In this document: piece by piece, positions 22,631-33,864 of the stretch
Layout: every line of letters starts with the position of its first letter
How positions within the stretch are numbered: the first letter of the stretch is position 1
Source of the DNA: Rhizomys pruinosus
Taxonomy: Eukaryota; Chordata; Mammalia; Rodentia; Spalacidae
Direction of reading: 5' to 3'
DNA length: 64,000 nucleotides
Assembly: GCA_009823505.1 (NCBI GenBank)
Contig: VZQC01006256.1
Span: 1,226,460 to 1,290,459 of the forward strand
Notes under the pieces: model-generated
Told to the model about the DNA's origin: nothing
Seen by the model: the letters and a program-made list of their open reading frames with translations, nothing else
Database searches by the model: none
Made by a program: the position numbers and the translations under genes

Positions 22631-23530
22631 TTATAAAAGCTTCTGTTCTCATTTCTGTTGCACCTGACTTTTAGCACAATGGCTTCTCCCTGAGCTCCTT
22701 GAATGACTCCAGTCTCCGCATTTCTCTGAGGCCTTGCCTCCTAGCCTTTGCTACTGTTAATGACAATGTCAGGGCCACTAGTCCTGAGCTAGCAGCCTTA
22801 CAAGCCTGCTGGCTGTGGAATGACAAAGCCATCTGATGCCAGATCCTTGGTATCACCCAAACCTGGGTGTTGGTGTATAGCTAGAGACCCCTGTGTTGTA
22901 TGAGCTTCATTCATTCACAACTGATTTGGTTTTGGTGTAGGGAACAGCACTCCAGTGTCCTGTGAGGCCTGCTCCTGTCCACCTCTTAACTATATGTATT
23001 CAGAAGGGACTGGCTGCAAGCTCCTCCAGATTTCCTTCTCTGATTATCCAGATTCCAAATCCCACTTTCTTTACATCCTCACTGACTTTACACAGCAGGT
23101 ATCAACTGAACCCCAGTGCAATAGGTTCTGTGGCTGACACATCCAGTCCCAGGCCTTTGCTTCATCCTCTCGGGGGGGTCCTATTCCTATGTCTCCTTCT
23201 GCTTGATGTCTAAGGAGGCCACATCTCTTCCCCTCCCAGTTGGCTCCTGCTGTTTGGCAACTGAGTTATGACATCCTGTGTCCCAGTGCTTTAGGGAAGC
23301 TGTCAAGTTTAGAAATGGGAAGGTCTGGCTGAAAGGCTGGAGGGAGGGTACAGATCAGACCCAAGATCCTAAGTCAGCAGCAGCAATATGGGAACATACG
23401 ACAGATGGCACATGTCCTGGGCCACTGGACAGAGGAAGTACAACATGCTTAAGGAAGAGACATCACCCAAGCTACTGTTGGGAAACCCGGGAAATACAGC
23501 CCAATTGTATGTCTTTTGGGGATGGAATAT
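22631..23530. other. Unique sequence
   Basis: No repeat, exon or RNA gene recognised before the hAT element. Confidence 0.4.
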
Positions 23531-23997
23531 GTGCTGGATAGCTTTAGTGTCAACTTGACATACCTGAGTTGAGGGAGCCTCAATTGGGGAATTGGCTCCA
23601 ATGGAAGACAAATTTGTCTTCCATTGCTGTGACAAAACACTCTGACCAACACCAACTTGGGGAGGAAAGGGTTTATTCAGCTTACATCTCCTGGGTCACA
23701 GTTCATCACTCAGGGAGCCCAAGGCAGGAACTCAGGGCAGGAACTGGAGCACAGGCCATGGAGGAATGCTGTTCACTGGCTTGCTCCCCTGGCTCATGCC
23801 CAGCCTGCCTTCTTATATGGTACACAACAACCTACCCAGGGTGGCACTACTCATTGTGGGCCGGGCCCTCCCACACTTCTTGACCATCAAGACAATACTC
23901 CACAGATGTGGCCACAGGCCAGTCCAATGGAGCCAATTCTCCAATTGAGGCTCCCTCAACCCAGGTGTGTCAAGTTGACACTAAAGCTATCCAGCAC
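23531..23997. mobile_element. URR1-like hAT element with 74-bp terminal inverted repeats
   Basis: A complete non-autonomous DNA transposon of 467 bases. The left arm (23531-23604, starting GTGCTGGATAGCTTTAGTG) and right arm (23924-23997, ending AGCTATCCAGCAC) are inverted copies differing at about four positions. The interior has GACAAAACACTCTGACCAAC, AGGAAAGGGTTTATTCAGC and GGCCATGGAGGAATGC, the words of the ubiquitous rodent repeat family. The short direct repeat GAATAT flanks it (23525-23530, 23999-24004), although a clean 8-bp duplication is not visible. There is no transposase frame, so it depended on another element for movement. Confidence 0.85.
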
Positions 23998-24279
23998 AGA
24001 ATATATAAGGATGTCTTTATCTGCCTTGTCTATCCATCACTGGGAAAATGCCCTGCTACCTGGTTTGGGCCAACCTCCTGTATTCTTTATTCATTTCCAA
24101 CAGCATTTATGAAGGATGGCTCTCCAAATGTCATAGATTATGTGGATCTGCAATGTACCTCTAAGATCTTGCATAGAGCATTATTTCTGAAATTATATCT
24201 TAGAATACATAATCTTCCCAGGTCAGAGCTTGGTGGAGAATAGCAAGTGTATGTTGCAGGATGTCAATAAATTTTACAA

Positions 24280-24420
24280 GGCCTCAGCCATATTAGTTAG
24301 CCTTTCTGAACCCATTTCCTCCTCATCTGTAACTGGAGATAATGATCGTGGCTCTGCCTGTTTCTCACTGGTGAGGCTCAGGCAAAGATGTGAGAGAGAT
24401 CTTGGTAAACTATAAAGTGA
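24280..24420 (+). mobile_element. MIR SINE fragment
   Basis: GTTAGCCTTTCTGAACCCAT, then TTTCCTCCTCATCTGTAACT and GGAGATAATGATCG fit the sense MIR core. Confidence 0.65.
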
Positions 24421-24589
24421 AGAGTTAGTATGAGCAGAATGTGAGTAAATTTCAGGAAATGAGATTCTGCTGAGCATCAAGAGCTTTGTCATATGGGAAG
24501 TGTCTCCAAGTCCTGCCTATTAAATTGCTATCAAAATGCAAAGCTTGTGCACCTCGTTGGTTGCCGGGTTTAACGTCTTTGCTTTCTGC

Positions 24590-24966
24590 AGTAGTTACTT
24601 TTCTTCTTTCTGTGGCCAAACACTGGACAAAAGCAACTTATGGGAGGAAGGGTTTATTGTGGCTCATAGTCTGAGAGGTTAGTGTCCCTCATAGCTGTGA
24701 GGCTGTGGTGGAACTCCTGGTGGAAGGAACACTAACCGGGAGTCCTTACATCTCAGTGGACCAAGAAACACAGAAAGGCAATGCTGGCCCTCCTTGGTCT
24801 CGCTCCCTTTTCCAATATTTTACTCATGTCAGGACCCCAGCCCACGGGATGCTGCCACCCGCATTCAAGGTATGTCCTCTCTTCTTAGTTGAACATCTCT
24901 GGATACTCCCTCAAAGACACACCTGGAGGAGTCTCCGAGGTGATTTTAAATCCAGGCAAGCTGACG
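24590..24966. mobile_element. Rodent hAT (URR1-type) relic
   Basis: TTCTGTGGCCAAACACTGGA, GGAGGAAGGGTTTATTGTGG, AGGACCCCAGCCCACGGGAT, and AAAGACACACCTGGAGG with GAGGTGATTTTAAATCCAGG follow a common rodent repeat ending in CAAGTTGACA. The termini are eroded. Confidence 0.55.
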
Positions 24967-24970
24967 ACTT

Positions 24971-25114
24971 TACCCTTTCCTGGGCTGCAACCTCAGGCTC
25001 TGTTATTCTGCCTTTCTTGCTATTCTGTTTCTGACAATGAAAATGGCCCTTACCCTTTCCTGGGCTGCAACCTCAGGCTCTGTGATTCTGCCTTTATTGC
25101 TGTTCTGTCTCTGG
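24971..25114. repeat. 80-bp tandem duplication (two copies)
   Basis: TACCCTTTCCTGGGCTGCAA begins both copies, at 24971 and 25051. The next 60 bases match with about four differences, so this is a fairly recent local duplication. Several overlapping open frames pass through it but have no recognisable product. Confidence 0.85.
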
Positions 25115-25554
25115 GATCCCAGCTCTCCTACTTTTCTATCCATGTTTTCTTTCTCACTGTGCAGCATTGCAAAATTTTCTCTATTTCCATCTTCAGAATT
25201 TAGAGATCCATTCTTAGCCCACCATTGTTCAGTTGCAGGGCATTCTCATGCTCCCCAGTCCAACTCCTGATGACCCCTAAAGCTGTGGAAAAACCACACT
25301 CTTTCCCCATGTTTCAAATCTGCATGTCTTCCTGCTGCTGGTCTTGTTACCCTCACATACCCCTTACTGACTTCCTGAACTTCCCTATCACATCCTCCTC
25401 CTCCCTGCAGTTCTGCGTTTGAGCACTTCTGTGACTCCTCTGCTCAAGCCAGAATGACTAGCTAAAATTAGATAGCTTTGATGTCTGTGACCACACCATT
25501 TTTCATTATGGAATCCTCCATGCAGTGTATATGTCATGGGCTCAGAAGGCAAGT
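25115..25554. other. Unique sequence
   Basis: Pyrimidine-rich, no recognised element. Confidence 0.4.
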
Positions 25555-25800
25555 TTTTAATGAATTTTTAGCCTACATTCAAAATAATGGGTTTCATCAT
25601 GACATCTTCATTGCACATATATCATTGTAATTAGCTCATGTCTATCACTGACTCCTGCCCCCCACCCTTTTCCTTCCCTCATGCAGATCCCTTTCTCATC
25701 CCAAATAGTCTCTCCCTGCTGTCATGTCATAGATGTGTATCATATTATGTGTACCTTCCTGGTACTTCTTCATATGGGCTGGCTCACACAGATCTAAGAG
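25555..25800 (-). mobile_element. LINE-1 3' UTR, antisense
   Basis: TTTTTAATGAATTTTTAGCC, AAAATAATGGGTTTCATCAT, GACATCTTCATTGCACATAT and a C-rich tract (CCTGCCCCCCACCCTTTTCC) match the antisense tail of old rodent LINE-1 families. A different subfamily from the copies at 21.9 and 55.4 kb. Confidence 0.7.
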
Positions 25801-26825
25801 GGCTACCAGAATGACTCCAGTCAACCTTCACTGCAATCCCATTTACATGTTAAACACCATACCTTGCAGCAAGCACTACTGCTGATGATCTCCATGGATA
25901 TGATTGGAAGGAATCATAAAAGAAAAGAGGACACTGAATTTCCAGAAACCACCACTTTCCAGAAAAATAAACATTCCTCCCTATTCTTAGTCTATCCTTC
26001 TCTTTTATTTCTTTTTTCCTGAATTTATAACCTCCCAACATCCAAGGACGAAGCCTGTGAGTTTACCATTTACTTCTGTTTTTGGCCAAGAATAAAAGTC
26101 TTCCTTACTGCTAACAAGCAAACAAAAAACTCAAAGCAAGCAAGCAAACAAACAAAACTGAAACAGTCCCATCATCCCTTTCTTTTTCATTCCATAATAA
26201 ATAATAAAGTATATGATTTAAATAGGTAGATAGGTATACAGACATGTGAGAAGGTAGAACTTGCACAGTTTTAAATATCTAAGCATTTGAATAGTTCCAT
26301 GTTTTAACCCCCCCACATACATCTAAATATGTATGTATATTTAGGGTTATTAGGAAGTAAGATTTTATTTATGTTTTCTTAGGGTCTTTGGCTGATCCTG
26401 AGAAGTAATTTGGTATGAGATGGATCAATAACAGAAAGCACACAAACTTATCTAATATATGTTGTTCATGGCATGTTTGTTCCCATAATAAAACAGAGCC
26501 CCAAAGAACTAGCTAAATCTGAAGTAATGCATTTATACTAGGTTGCAAATAGACAGATAATTGCAGAAATTTGACTAAAATATATGAGTAGCCTAAAGGA
26601 TATAAGAATTCTTTTTATAAGGTCTGTTTATATAGAATTACCTGGCTCTCAACTCTCTGTCCTCAAAGATAGTAATGTTTCTTTCCTCATGGGAGAAGAA
26701 GAGCAGACCTCCCATGGAAGTGTCATTGCCCACTTTCAAAGAAAAGAAGGATTGGGGTGTCCTTGAGGTTTCTGCCATTCCTCAATATGCCAGAACAGCA
26801 GCTTTGGGCTGATATGTTCCGGATC
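25801..26825. other. Unique AT-rich sequence
   Basis: Contains a loose (AAAC)/(CAAG) patch at 26110-26155 and a few GATA-like words near 26225. No gene or clear transposon. Confidence 0.4.
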
Positions 26826-26912
26826 TACTATATAGTGTTATATATATGTATAAATATATATATATATGTATATATATATTTGTGTATATACATATACAGT
26901 CATATATAATCA
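26826..26912. repeat. (TA)n-rich microsatellite
   Basis: Interrupted TA/TATG repeats with self-complementary arms. Confidence 0.92.
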
Positions 26913-27959
26913 CATGGTTCACAAATGACATGAACAAATAAGAGTTCATGTTCTTTCAAACAAACTTCAGCTTTGCAGATTGGAACCCATGCAGGGTAAT
27001 CCTCTGGATCAACAGCTGTCATGCTCTAGAATGGAGCCCCCTATGCACCCAGGGTCTTCACTGTACTGTCTGCCAAGCACAGAAGTATACAAGGCAGTAG
27101 CTGAATTGTTACCACTCATCCAGATCTCCACAAACGTCTTCCATTTCTTTGAGTTTGTTCTCTTTTCCTTGGTGTCAGGTGGTGTGCAAACAGCATGGCC
27201 CAGTAATGTGATGAATAAATAAGCAATGTGAATAAATGAATGAAGTAATCAAATGAATAAATGTCACCTCACCTTTAATTCCTTTGGTATACATTCACTC
27301 TCCTTCTCTTCTCCCCCAAAGATCTTTTTTTTTTTTAATCATGTCTAATGTTTTATACAGCTCAGCATTGCTTTCCAAAGATGATTCCTGCAGGCTTTCT
27401 CATCCATTATCATTCTTGCCTTAAACAGCTGATTGGAAAGGATTTGTTTCCTTTGTACAGGTCATTTTTGTCTAGTTGTGAGGCCAAATGTTTTATCCCG
27501 TGGGAATGTATCTTCATTTTTATAATGGAAGTCAATGGGAGTTAATAAAGGGAATGGAGAAAGCACATTGCTGCCAACTGCTTAAGTGTGCATCCACTCT
27601 GTCCCAAGAATCCCACCTGTCCTCACAGAGAGCCTCTGGGGGAATCCTAGAGCAGCTGAGTAGACATTATGAGGCAGTGGCTGGGACACTGTTTGATCAT
27701 AGGTTTCACACTCCATGGGGCACTTGGAGCACACGTAACAGTTGCTAGTTCAGAAAAGGGGTCCTTTCTCAAAATCAGCACAAAACCTTTGTGAGACTGA
27801 GTTCACTTCCTATATTTTTTTCTGTCCAAACCAATCCATAGCCACTGTCTTGCTGTGTGTGTGTGTTTGGGGGTGGCTTTATTAACAGCTATTTAGGAAC
27901 TTCCATGGTGTCTAGCTCTGTGCTAGGTAGGAAACATAGAGTCCATACAAATAAGAGCT
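26913..27959. other. Unique sequence with short simple repeats
   Basis: An AATG-type patch at 27205-27265, a T-run at 27327-27338 and a short TG run near 27858. No exon or transposon recognised. Confidence 0.4.
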
Positions 27960-28150
27960 TGGGCTGGAGCTATAGACTTAGGATTGAGTTCTAATGCCAA
28001 GAAGTTTGAAGAAAGTTACTCAGCCCCTCTATGAGCTGATACCCTCATCTGGAAAGAGAGAGTCTTATGCATTCATCATGAGCATGTTAAGAGACTTAAA
28101 TGAGATAAGGTTCATTTCATTAACTGAGCTCAATCCTATGCCTGTGAGGT
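27960..28150 (+). mobile_element. MIR SINE
   Basis: GGGCTGGAGCTATAGACTTA, GAAAGTTACTCAGCCCCTCT, TACCCTCATCTGGAAAGAGA and GAGACTTAAATGAGATAAGG run in MIR order (sense). Confidence 0.7.
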
Positions 28151-28213
28151 TGGATCACATAGGGTAGTACCAGTGAAGGTGATGAGGATGGTAGTGGTGA
28201 TGATGATGATGCA

Positions 28214-28934
28214 GAAATAACTCAGTCTCTTTCTGCAAGACACTCTCAGGCTAGTGGGGAGCTAGACATGCTCTTACCTAGTCTCTTCTAAGAAAGGTAT
28301 GTATAACAGGTGCAGCAGTCCACTTTTGTCTGGAGTTATCAAGGGAGGCTTCTAAGAAATTTCGGCACACAAGCTGCACTCCCAGATATGCAGGCTTTGA
28401 AGACACATGGGCTGGCGAGAGGGCCAGTGTTGATGGAATAAAAGTAAGTTTAGCAACAGTGATGCCTCCGCTGAGATATTTTCAAGTTGTCTTTTCTGCA
28501 TGGTGTACCATGGAAAATGGTGATTTGAATTTTATATTTTTTGCACATTTATTTTTAGAGGCTCCAGTGATATTATTAAAAGCTCAACCCTTCAATATTA
28601 ATGTTGTTCCTTCGTAGAAAACATGTGTATCTTTCTTTCCAGTGGGCTTCCTAATTCACTCCAGAGTTGAGTGGGACTAAGTGTGAAATCACAGATTTCT
28701 CAGATATTAAAGATAAAAAGAATGGGTTTTAAGATATCTTTTGAAATTAAACTTTGTTGAAAAAAAAACCCAGGTAATAATGTTGTTCCGAGATGTCAAG
28801 GAGCTAGAAAATCAGTGTGAGGAGAAGGATGAAATTAGAGCAGCAAAAATATACTGTTAGAATAGTCTGGGAATGATGCCCTGAATGTTTTCTAAGATAC
28901 ATGCCAAGCAAAGTCATAGATGGTATTCATATTA
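28214..28934. other. Unique sequence
   Basis: A small GAT-rich patch at 28178-28212 precedes it. No other feature recognised. Confidence 0.4.
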
Positions 28935-29330
28935 GCTACTGTTATGTCACTGAGACCAAACTACTTGAGAGAACAAATTAAAGGAGGAAATAGTTTTCTT
29001 GGCTCAAATTATAGAAAGCTCAAGCCATCATGGCAGGGGAAGCAGTGTGGAATGAAGCAGTTCACATTAGCGTAGGCCAGGAAGTAGAGAAAAAAGACAC
29101 TAAGTATAGAAAAAAGACAGGAAGTGGAGAAAAAAAGACAGAAAGTGGAGAAAAAAAGACAGGAAGTGGCTGGAGAATAATACTTCCCAAGAGTCCTCCT
29201 CTAGTAACTCCTCTCTTCTTCCTGTTAGAATCTACCTCTCAGTTTTCAGAACCTCCCCAAGTAGCCCTAGCATCTCAGGACCAAGCATTCAAAGTGCAGG
29301 CCTGTAGGGGACAATTTCTATTAAAACCAT
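28935..29330 (-). mobile_element. Old LTR/DNA repeat (MaLR-like), antisense, with 21-bp tandem repeat
   Basis: GAACAAATTAAAGGAGGAAA, CAAGCCATCATGGCAGGGGA and AGGACCAAGCATTCAAA resemble a family with the antisense pattern of rodent MaLR LTRs. Inside it (29081-29169) about four copies of a 21-bp unit containing AAAAAGACAGGAAGTGGAGA stand in tandem. They give a lysine/glycine-rich open frame of 122 codons (29030-29398), which I take as an artefact of the period. Confidence 0.45.
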
Positions 29331-29977
29331 ATCATTGGCCACTGAATATTTTTGTAAGACCCAACAAAACTTTCCAGCAGCCAGTGGTATGGTTATAAAC
29401 CCCAGATCATAAACTTTTACCAACACAGTACTCCGTGTAGTGTAGATAATGCTACATTATTGTATTCAGCATTTCTTCTGTAGAAGATGCCTCAAAATGC
29501 TGCCTTATCATTGATAAGAAGAAAAGTCTTTTGGATTTGGATGTAGAAAGGTCTATGAGTTTTATCACCACAAATTACAGTAAATTATTTAATCCTAGCA
29601 CCCAAGACAAGACATAACACACAGGAATGCCCACCCACCCACTCTGGGAATTCCTCAGTAGCACATACTTATGTGGCGTTTTATCCCTTTGGTTTTACGT
29701 ACTGACTGCCTTTGCCTTATCGAAGGGATTTGGTTATCTCTTTCATCCTTGCATTGTATCCATTTTTGGTGTCCTTAGGACATAGGAGATTATCTGAAAT
29801 CTGCATGGTAGATCTTCAAAATTTGAACAATGAATAAATGAATAACAATTAAAGTTATTTCTATAATTCCAATCTTGTTAACTTTCAGCTGGTTTACCAC
29901 CACAGTATTATTAGTGATGACTTCTCATTTATTTTTTCAATTGGTAAGAATTTTAAAAATTGAAAGATATTTAGCAA
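29331..29977. other. Unique AT-rich sequence
   Basis: No recognisable element. Confidence 0.4.
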
Positions 29978-30146
29978 AGTACCACGGGGGATGGTGGGGC
30001 ACATCTGTAATCCCAATATGAGGAAGGGAGGTAGAAACAGAAGGACTTCAGTGAGTTTAAGGTCAGCGTAGGATACATTATGAGTGTCAATCCAGCCACA
30101 AAGAGAAAAATGGTGAGATCCTGCCTTCAAAATCACAATAAAAAAG
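29978..30146 (+). mobile_element. B1-type SINE, diverged
   Basis: GGGGATGGTGGGGCACATCT, GTAATCCCAATATGAGGAAG, CAGTGAGTTTAAGGTCAGCG and GAGATCCTGCCTTCAAAATC. It follows the B1 body with many substitutions. Confidence 0.7.
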
Positions 30147-30295
30147 TAAAGCAAGAACAAAAAATAGATCTTAGAGCAGACAGTAGAACATGACCAATAT
30201 GAACTTTCAGAAGCTTCCAGACCTCTTAGTACCTTCTTCCACACTGGGCCGATGTCTGTCCTGGGGGGATCATTATTGATCAACAAATTTCAGGG

Positions 30296-30590
30296 GCTGG
30301 TACAATGGCTTAGTGGGAAGAAGCACTTGCCACAAAAACTTGATGGCACAGTGACCTGAGTTCAATTCCCAGAACCTATATAAGAAGCCAGATGGAGTGC
30401 TGCAGCATGATGGCTGAAAGGACATCAATCAAGCAAAAACCAAAACAAAACAATAAGAGAGACCCCTCCTCAATAAGGTGGAAGGTGAGAACTGACTCAG
30501 AAGTTGTCCACTGACCTGCAAGTAAGTGCCATGGAACAGGTGCCCTAACCCCCCTATACTCTCTCACACAATAAATAAATAATAAATAAA
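30296..30590 (+). mobile_element. B4-family SINE
   Basis: GGGGCTGGTACAATGGCTTA, GAAGCACTTGCCACAAAAAC, GACCTGAGTTCAATTCCCAG, then GGTGGAAGGTGAGAACTGAC and AAGTTGTCCACTGACCTGCA, ending in an AATAAATA tail. Typical B4 with a tRNA-like head. Confidence 0.85.
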
Positions 30591-30619
30591 AAATAATTTA
30601 ACCACCTCCCAAATTCCAG

Positions 30620-31060
30620 TGTCACCTGCTTTATACATCCACTGGTTCATTCAGCCTGCACCTTTGAAAATTACTGTTCTTTCACTTAATATTGGTGTAA
30701 GACTTATTCCTCTTATTGTTCATAGTTGTGCTTTCACTTATAAGACTGTCCATGTGGGTAATTTCCAGTTTGAAGATCTCATGAAGAAGCCTACTATAAA
30801 CAGTTCTATACATGAGTCTGGGTACACACAGAGCTGAGGAGCATGGAGCTGGGAATGGAACTGCTGGGTCATAGGGTCTGCAGATGTTCAGCTTAATGAA
30901 TACTGGCAAACATGTTTGCAAAGTTGTTGGACCAGTAGAAAATTCCAGAAATTATAGTGTATGAGAGTTCTGGTTTCTTCCCATCCTTGCAAATGCTCAT
31001 TTTCTAGCTTTCGCATTTCACCATGGCAGTTTTTTAGCTGCTTTTTGGGCTCAGATTCTC
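30620..31060 (-). mobile_element. Ancient LINE-1 (L1M) 3' region, antisense
   Basis: The text reads like the antisense tail of old L1s: GGAATGGAACTGCTGGGTCA and CCCATCCTTGCAAATGCTCA, separated by about the usual spacing. Highly diverged. Confidence 0.55.
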
Positions 31061-31559
31061 ACATCCTTGTTACATCTATCTTCTCCCAGCTTCCAGAAAG
31101 AGAGTATGTGAGGTCATTACCAGGTTTCAATGCTTTACAAATAAGACTAAGCGGGGTTATACACTAAAATCTTTAAAGGAAATCTAAATCTTGGAAGGCA
31201 TCAAGGGTAGGGGAACATGGTGTGCTGACTGAATTCTGTAGCTGCCTAGGTAGATAATGTAAACAAAAATCCAGGCCAGACTAGATCAGGCTTGCCTTGT
31301 GCCCACATGTATAAAAATTCTGAATTTACAGGGGGATGTCCAAGCTTCCTAAAGCAAAACTCCTCTTGTTGCTGACATTCCTCCCAGCAACTCTAGCCTT
31401 TGGTCAGAGTAACCTTCCCAAGTTCCCTGAAAAGGCCCTTCATGCTCACATGCAGAGGCGTGTTGGATTCCTGGACTCTCTGTTACCTTCTCTCTTCGGC
31501 CTGCTGCTGCATTTAGATCTTACTTAGATAGGGTGGAGAGGTTTCCCCATCTTTTACCC
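31061..31559. other. Unique sequence with a small open frame
   Basis: A 63-codon plus-strand frame (31336-31527) begins MSKLPKAKLLLLLTFLPATL, which resembles a signal peptide. It is preceded by TTTACAGGGGG (splice-acceptor-like) and a TATAAAAA word at about 31311. There is no recognised homology and the start context is poor. Probably chance, but recorded. Confidence 0.3.
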
Positions 31560-31800
31560 CATTCAGGACTAGGATCAAACCCAGGGCCTCCCACATGGTA
31601 CAAAAACATTCTACCACAGATCTATATTCCCAGGTCTCTTTGTTTTTCTCAATTTGAGACAGGATCTCACTAGTTTGCCTAGACTAGTCTTGAACTTATT
31701 CTGCAGCTTGGGCTGGCCTGGAACTTTCAGTTCTTCTGCCTCAGCCTCCCTAGTAGCTGAACCAACATTCCTACATCCCAGCTGGGGCATCATAATACAT
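31560..31800 (-). mobile_element. Antisense ID-like plus B1-like SINE
   Basis: CAGGACTAGGATCAAACCCA and GGGCCTCCCACATGGTACAA are an antisense ID-type head. TTTGAGACAGGATCTCACTA and TGCCTCAGCCTCCCTAGTAG are an antisense B1-type body. The two may be neighbours or an old dimer. Confidence 0.65.
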
Positions 31801-31919
31801 CCTTTAGCACTTTGACTTTGAATTTATTTTCTAAAATTATTTGTTTACTTGCCTGACACTGGAGTTATAACTTGAGCACTAGTATTTAAATAGTCGAGAC
31901 TGAATTTACAGTTGAGTTA

Positions 31920-31995
31920 TATTCAATGACCTAGCTCAAGCTCTGGGACATAGCAGATGTTTATAAATGCAGTTATTGAATGGAAGAATAAATGT
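31920..31995 (+). mobile_element. MIR or L2 tail fragment
   Basis: GACCTAGCTCAAGCTCTGGG, ACATAGCAGATGTTTATAAA and TTATTGAATGGAAGAATAAA match 3' tails of MIR/L2. Confidence 0.45.
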
Positions 31996-32162
31996 GATCT
32001 CGGGCCCCAGGTAGATGAGAATTATCCTGGCCAATTCTATTCATTGTGTCAGATGGCATCAAATGTGGGTAGGGGAAATGAGTCCCACAGTGTTGTCTCA
32101 TAGAACTGGGAATGGGAGTGTGCCAGACAGCATTTAATCATTTAATAATAAGAATAGATCAC

Positions 32163-32430
32163 ACCATCTCCTCCCAAGGCTCAGGGTTCATTGAAAGTGA
32201 AAGGGCAGAGAGACTATAAGGGCCAGAGAGGTGATATATGAGTACAAGGAAACCCTACTGTCGGGACAGCACAGGGTCGTTGCACATATGAACTCACAGT
32301 GCTTATGACAGCACGCATAAGACCTATGCCAGCCTGAGCTGGACAAAAATCTCAGCATGGATGAGGAGGTGAGCAAGGAGCCCCAGCTTTAGCTGAGGAA
32401 CTATTAGTAATTGAAGGAGGACCATCTAGA
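32163..32430 (+). mobile_element. LINE-1 3' UTR fragment (Lx-like)
   Basis: CTCCCAAGGCTCAGGGTTCA, GCTTATGACAGCACGCATAA and GACAAAAATCTCAGCATGG are shared in order with the copy at 35.76-36.0 kb. Sense orientation, truncated on both sides. Confidence 0.8.
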
Positions 32431-32469
32431 ATCAGAGAACAGAGAGGACTAGTAATAATATCACTGTTC

Positions 32470-32630
32470 CAGGCCTGTTAGGGTATTCGAAGATTTTTCC
32501 ATTTTACAGCTACGGAACTTGAGCACAGAGAGGTTAAGTAAGCTTTTCAGGGATGCAAAGTTGTAGAAAGAAGATTTGAATCCTAAAAGTCAGGTCTGTC
32601 TCTGAGTCTCAGCCATCTTGCACAGTCAAC
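32470..32630 (-). mobile_element. MIR SINE, antisense
   Basis: CCATTTTACAGCTACGGAAC, TTGAGCACAGAGAGGTTAAG, GTAAGCTTTTCAGGGATGCA and GATTTGAATCCTAAAAGTCA. One of the better preserved MIR copies. Confidence 0.85.
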
Positions 32631-32639
32631 TTGAATTTA

Positions 32640-33847
32640 GCTGTATTTTCCCCAGGAATCCAGTAATATACACAGAGCAAATATTGACCTCTTTTCTTAG
32701 CTGAGAAGGTCAGCATTTATGGGTTTACATACTTTGTCCATGATCGCAAAGCTTTTTAAAGGAGGGGAGGGGTGTCTCTGATACAGAGTTCTTTCCATTC
32801 TGAAATATAGGTGCGTACTGAGGGGATAGCAGAGGCCAGTCCACACATAAACAGCCCAGGCATTGTCCACAGCACCAATAGCAAGACCGGCTGTGCTCAG
32901 CACTGAGATCAGAGCAGCACCAGAAGCCAGGGGTCTGATTCTGGAGCTGGTCTCCTCTCTCAGCTCACACCTCCCCTGCAGGAAGCCTCGGCATTTCCCA
33001 GGGCCTGGCCAGCACAGGCATCATGCCAAGCACAGCCAAAGGTTTAGTCTACAAGGGGCCTCTTGGGGTTACATCTCCAGGGAAGACATTTCAAAACAAA
33101 TCTAAACCGTTTTGTTGGAAGCTCCTGTAGAGAAGCGAAGGTCACGCCCTGGTTCCCATCTGTCTGGGTGCCTATTTAGAACCTCACCACGTCACACTCG
33201 TGCACCCAGGCACACACCAGGACTGGAGACAGCCATTCTCAGTTGAATAAAAACATGTTTTGGAGTCGAGGAATTTGTCATTGTGTACAACTGATGTAAG
33301 CAGTGATTCAGATGAATCTAACAACAGAATCGACTCAGCAATGAGCTGATGCCCAGCCCCGACTGTGTTGTTCACCACCAGGAACTTTTGTTGTTGTTCC
33401 TATTATTTGGATTTTTAGTTTGTTGTTGCTTATTATTGGGCTCGAATGTTGTTCCTCACTTTAACTTAATGGTTCTACTTCATAGTGTGTTCATTCTTTG
33501 CCTTAATAAGACGTACTAAAGTGCTATGTCCTGCTTGCTTATTGATTTAGCTAAGTTGTTAATTAAGTAGATGTAAAGCTGTCTCCATCTACCATAGGGC
33601 TTCACAGAATTTTTGTTATGTCTAGGATTTACATTTCAAATTCAGATATTTGAGATACAGAGTAGTGTTTAATTTGTTCCAAACTCTCTAGAGCTCTAAT
33701 TTCTAGTAACTTTGAGATGAACGAATCAGCATCTCTATGTGACTCTAATCTTTCTTTGGTTTTATAAAATGGGCAGTTTAATCCATTTAAAATACAGTTT
33801 GCTATGTGGCATGAGAAAAAGAAATTGTTTAAATGTTTATTCACCTT
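32640..33847. other. Unique sequence
   Basis: A moderately GC-rich segment (32860-33200) is followed by AT-rich DNA. No exon or repeat recognised. Confidence 0.4.
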
Positions 33848-33864
33848 AGAAATATGTATGGGTA

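Noticed and set aside
28935..29400. Lysine/glycine-rich 122-codon frame as a gene
   Set aside because: It is caused by the 21-bp tandem repeat (seven codons per unit) inside an old repeat.
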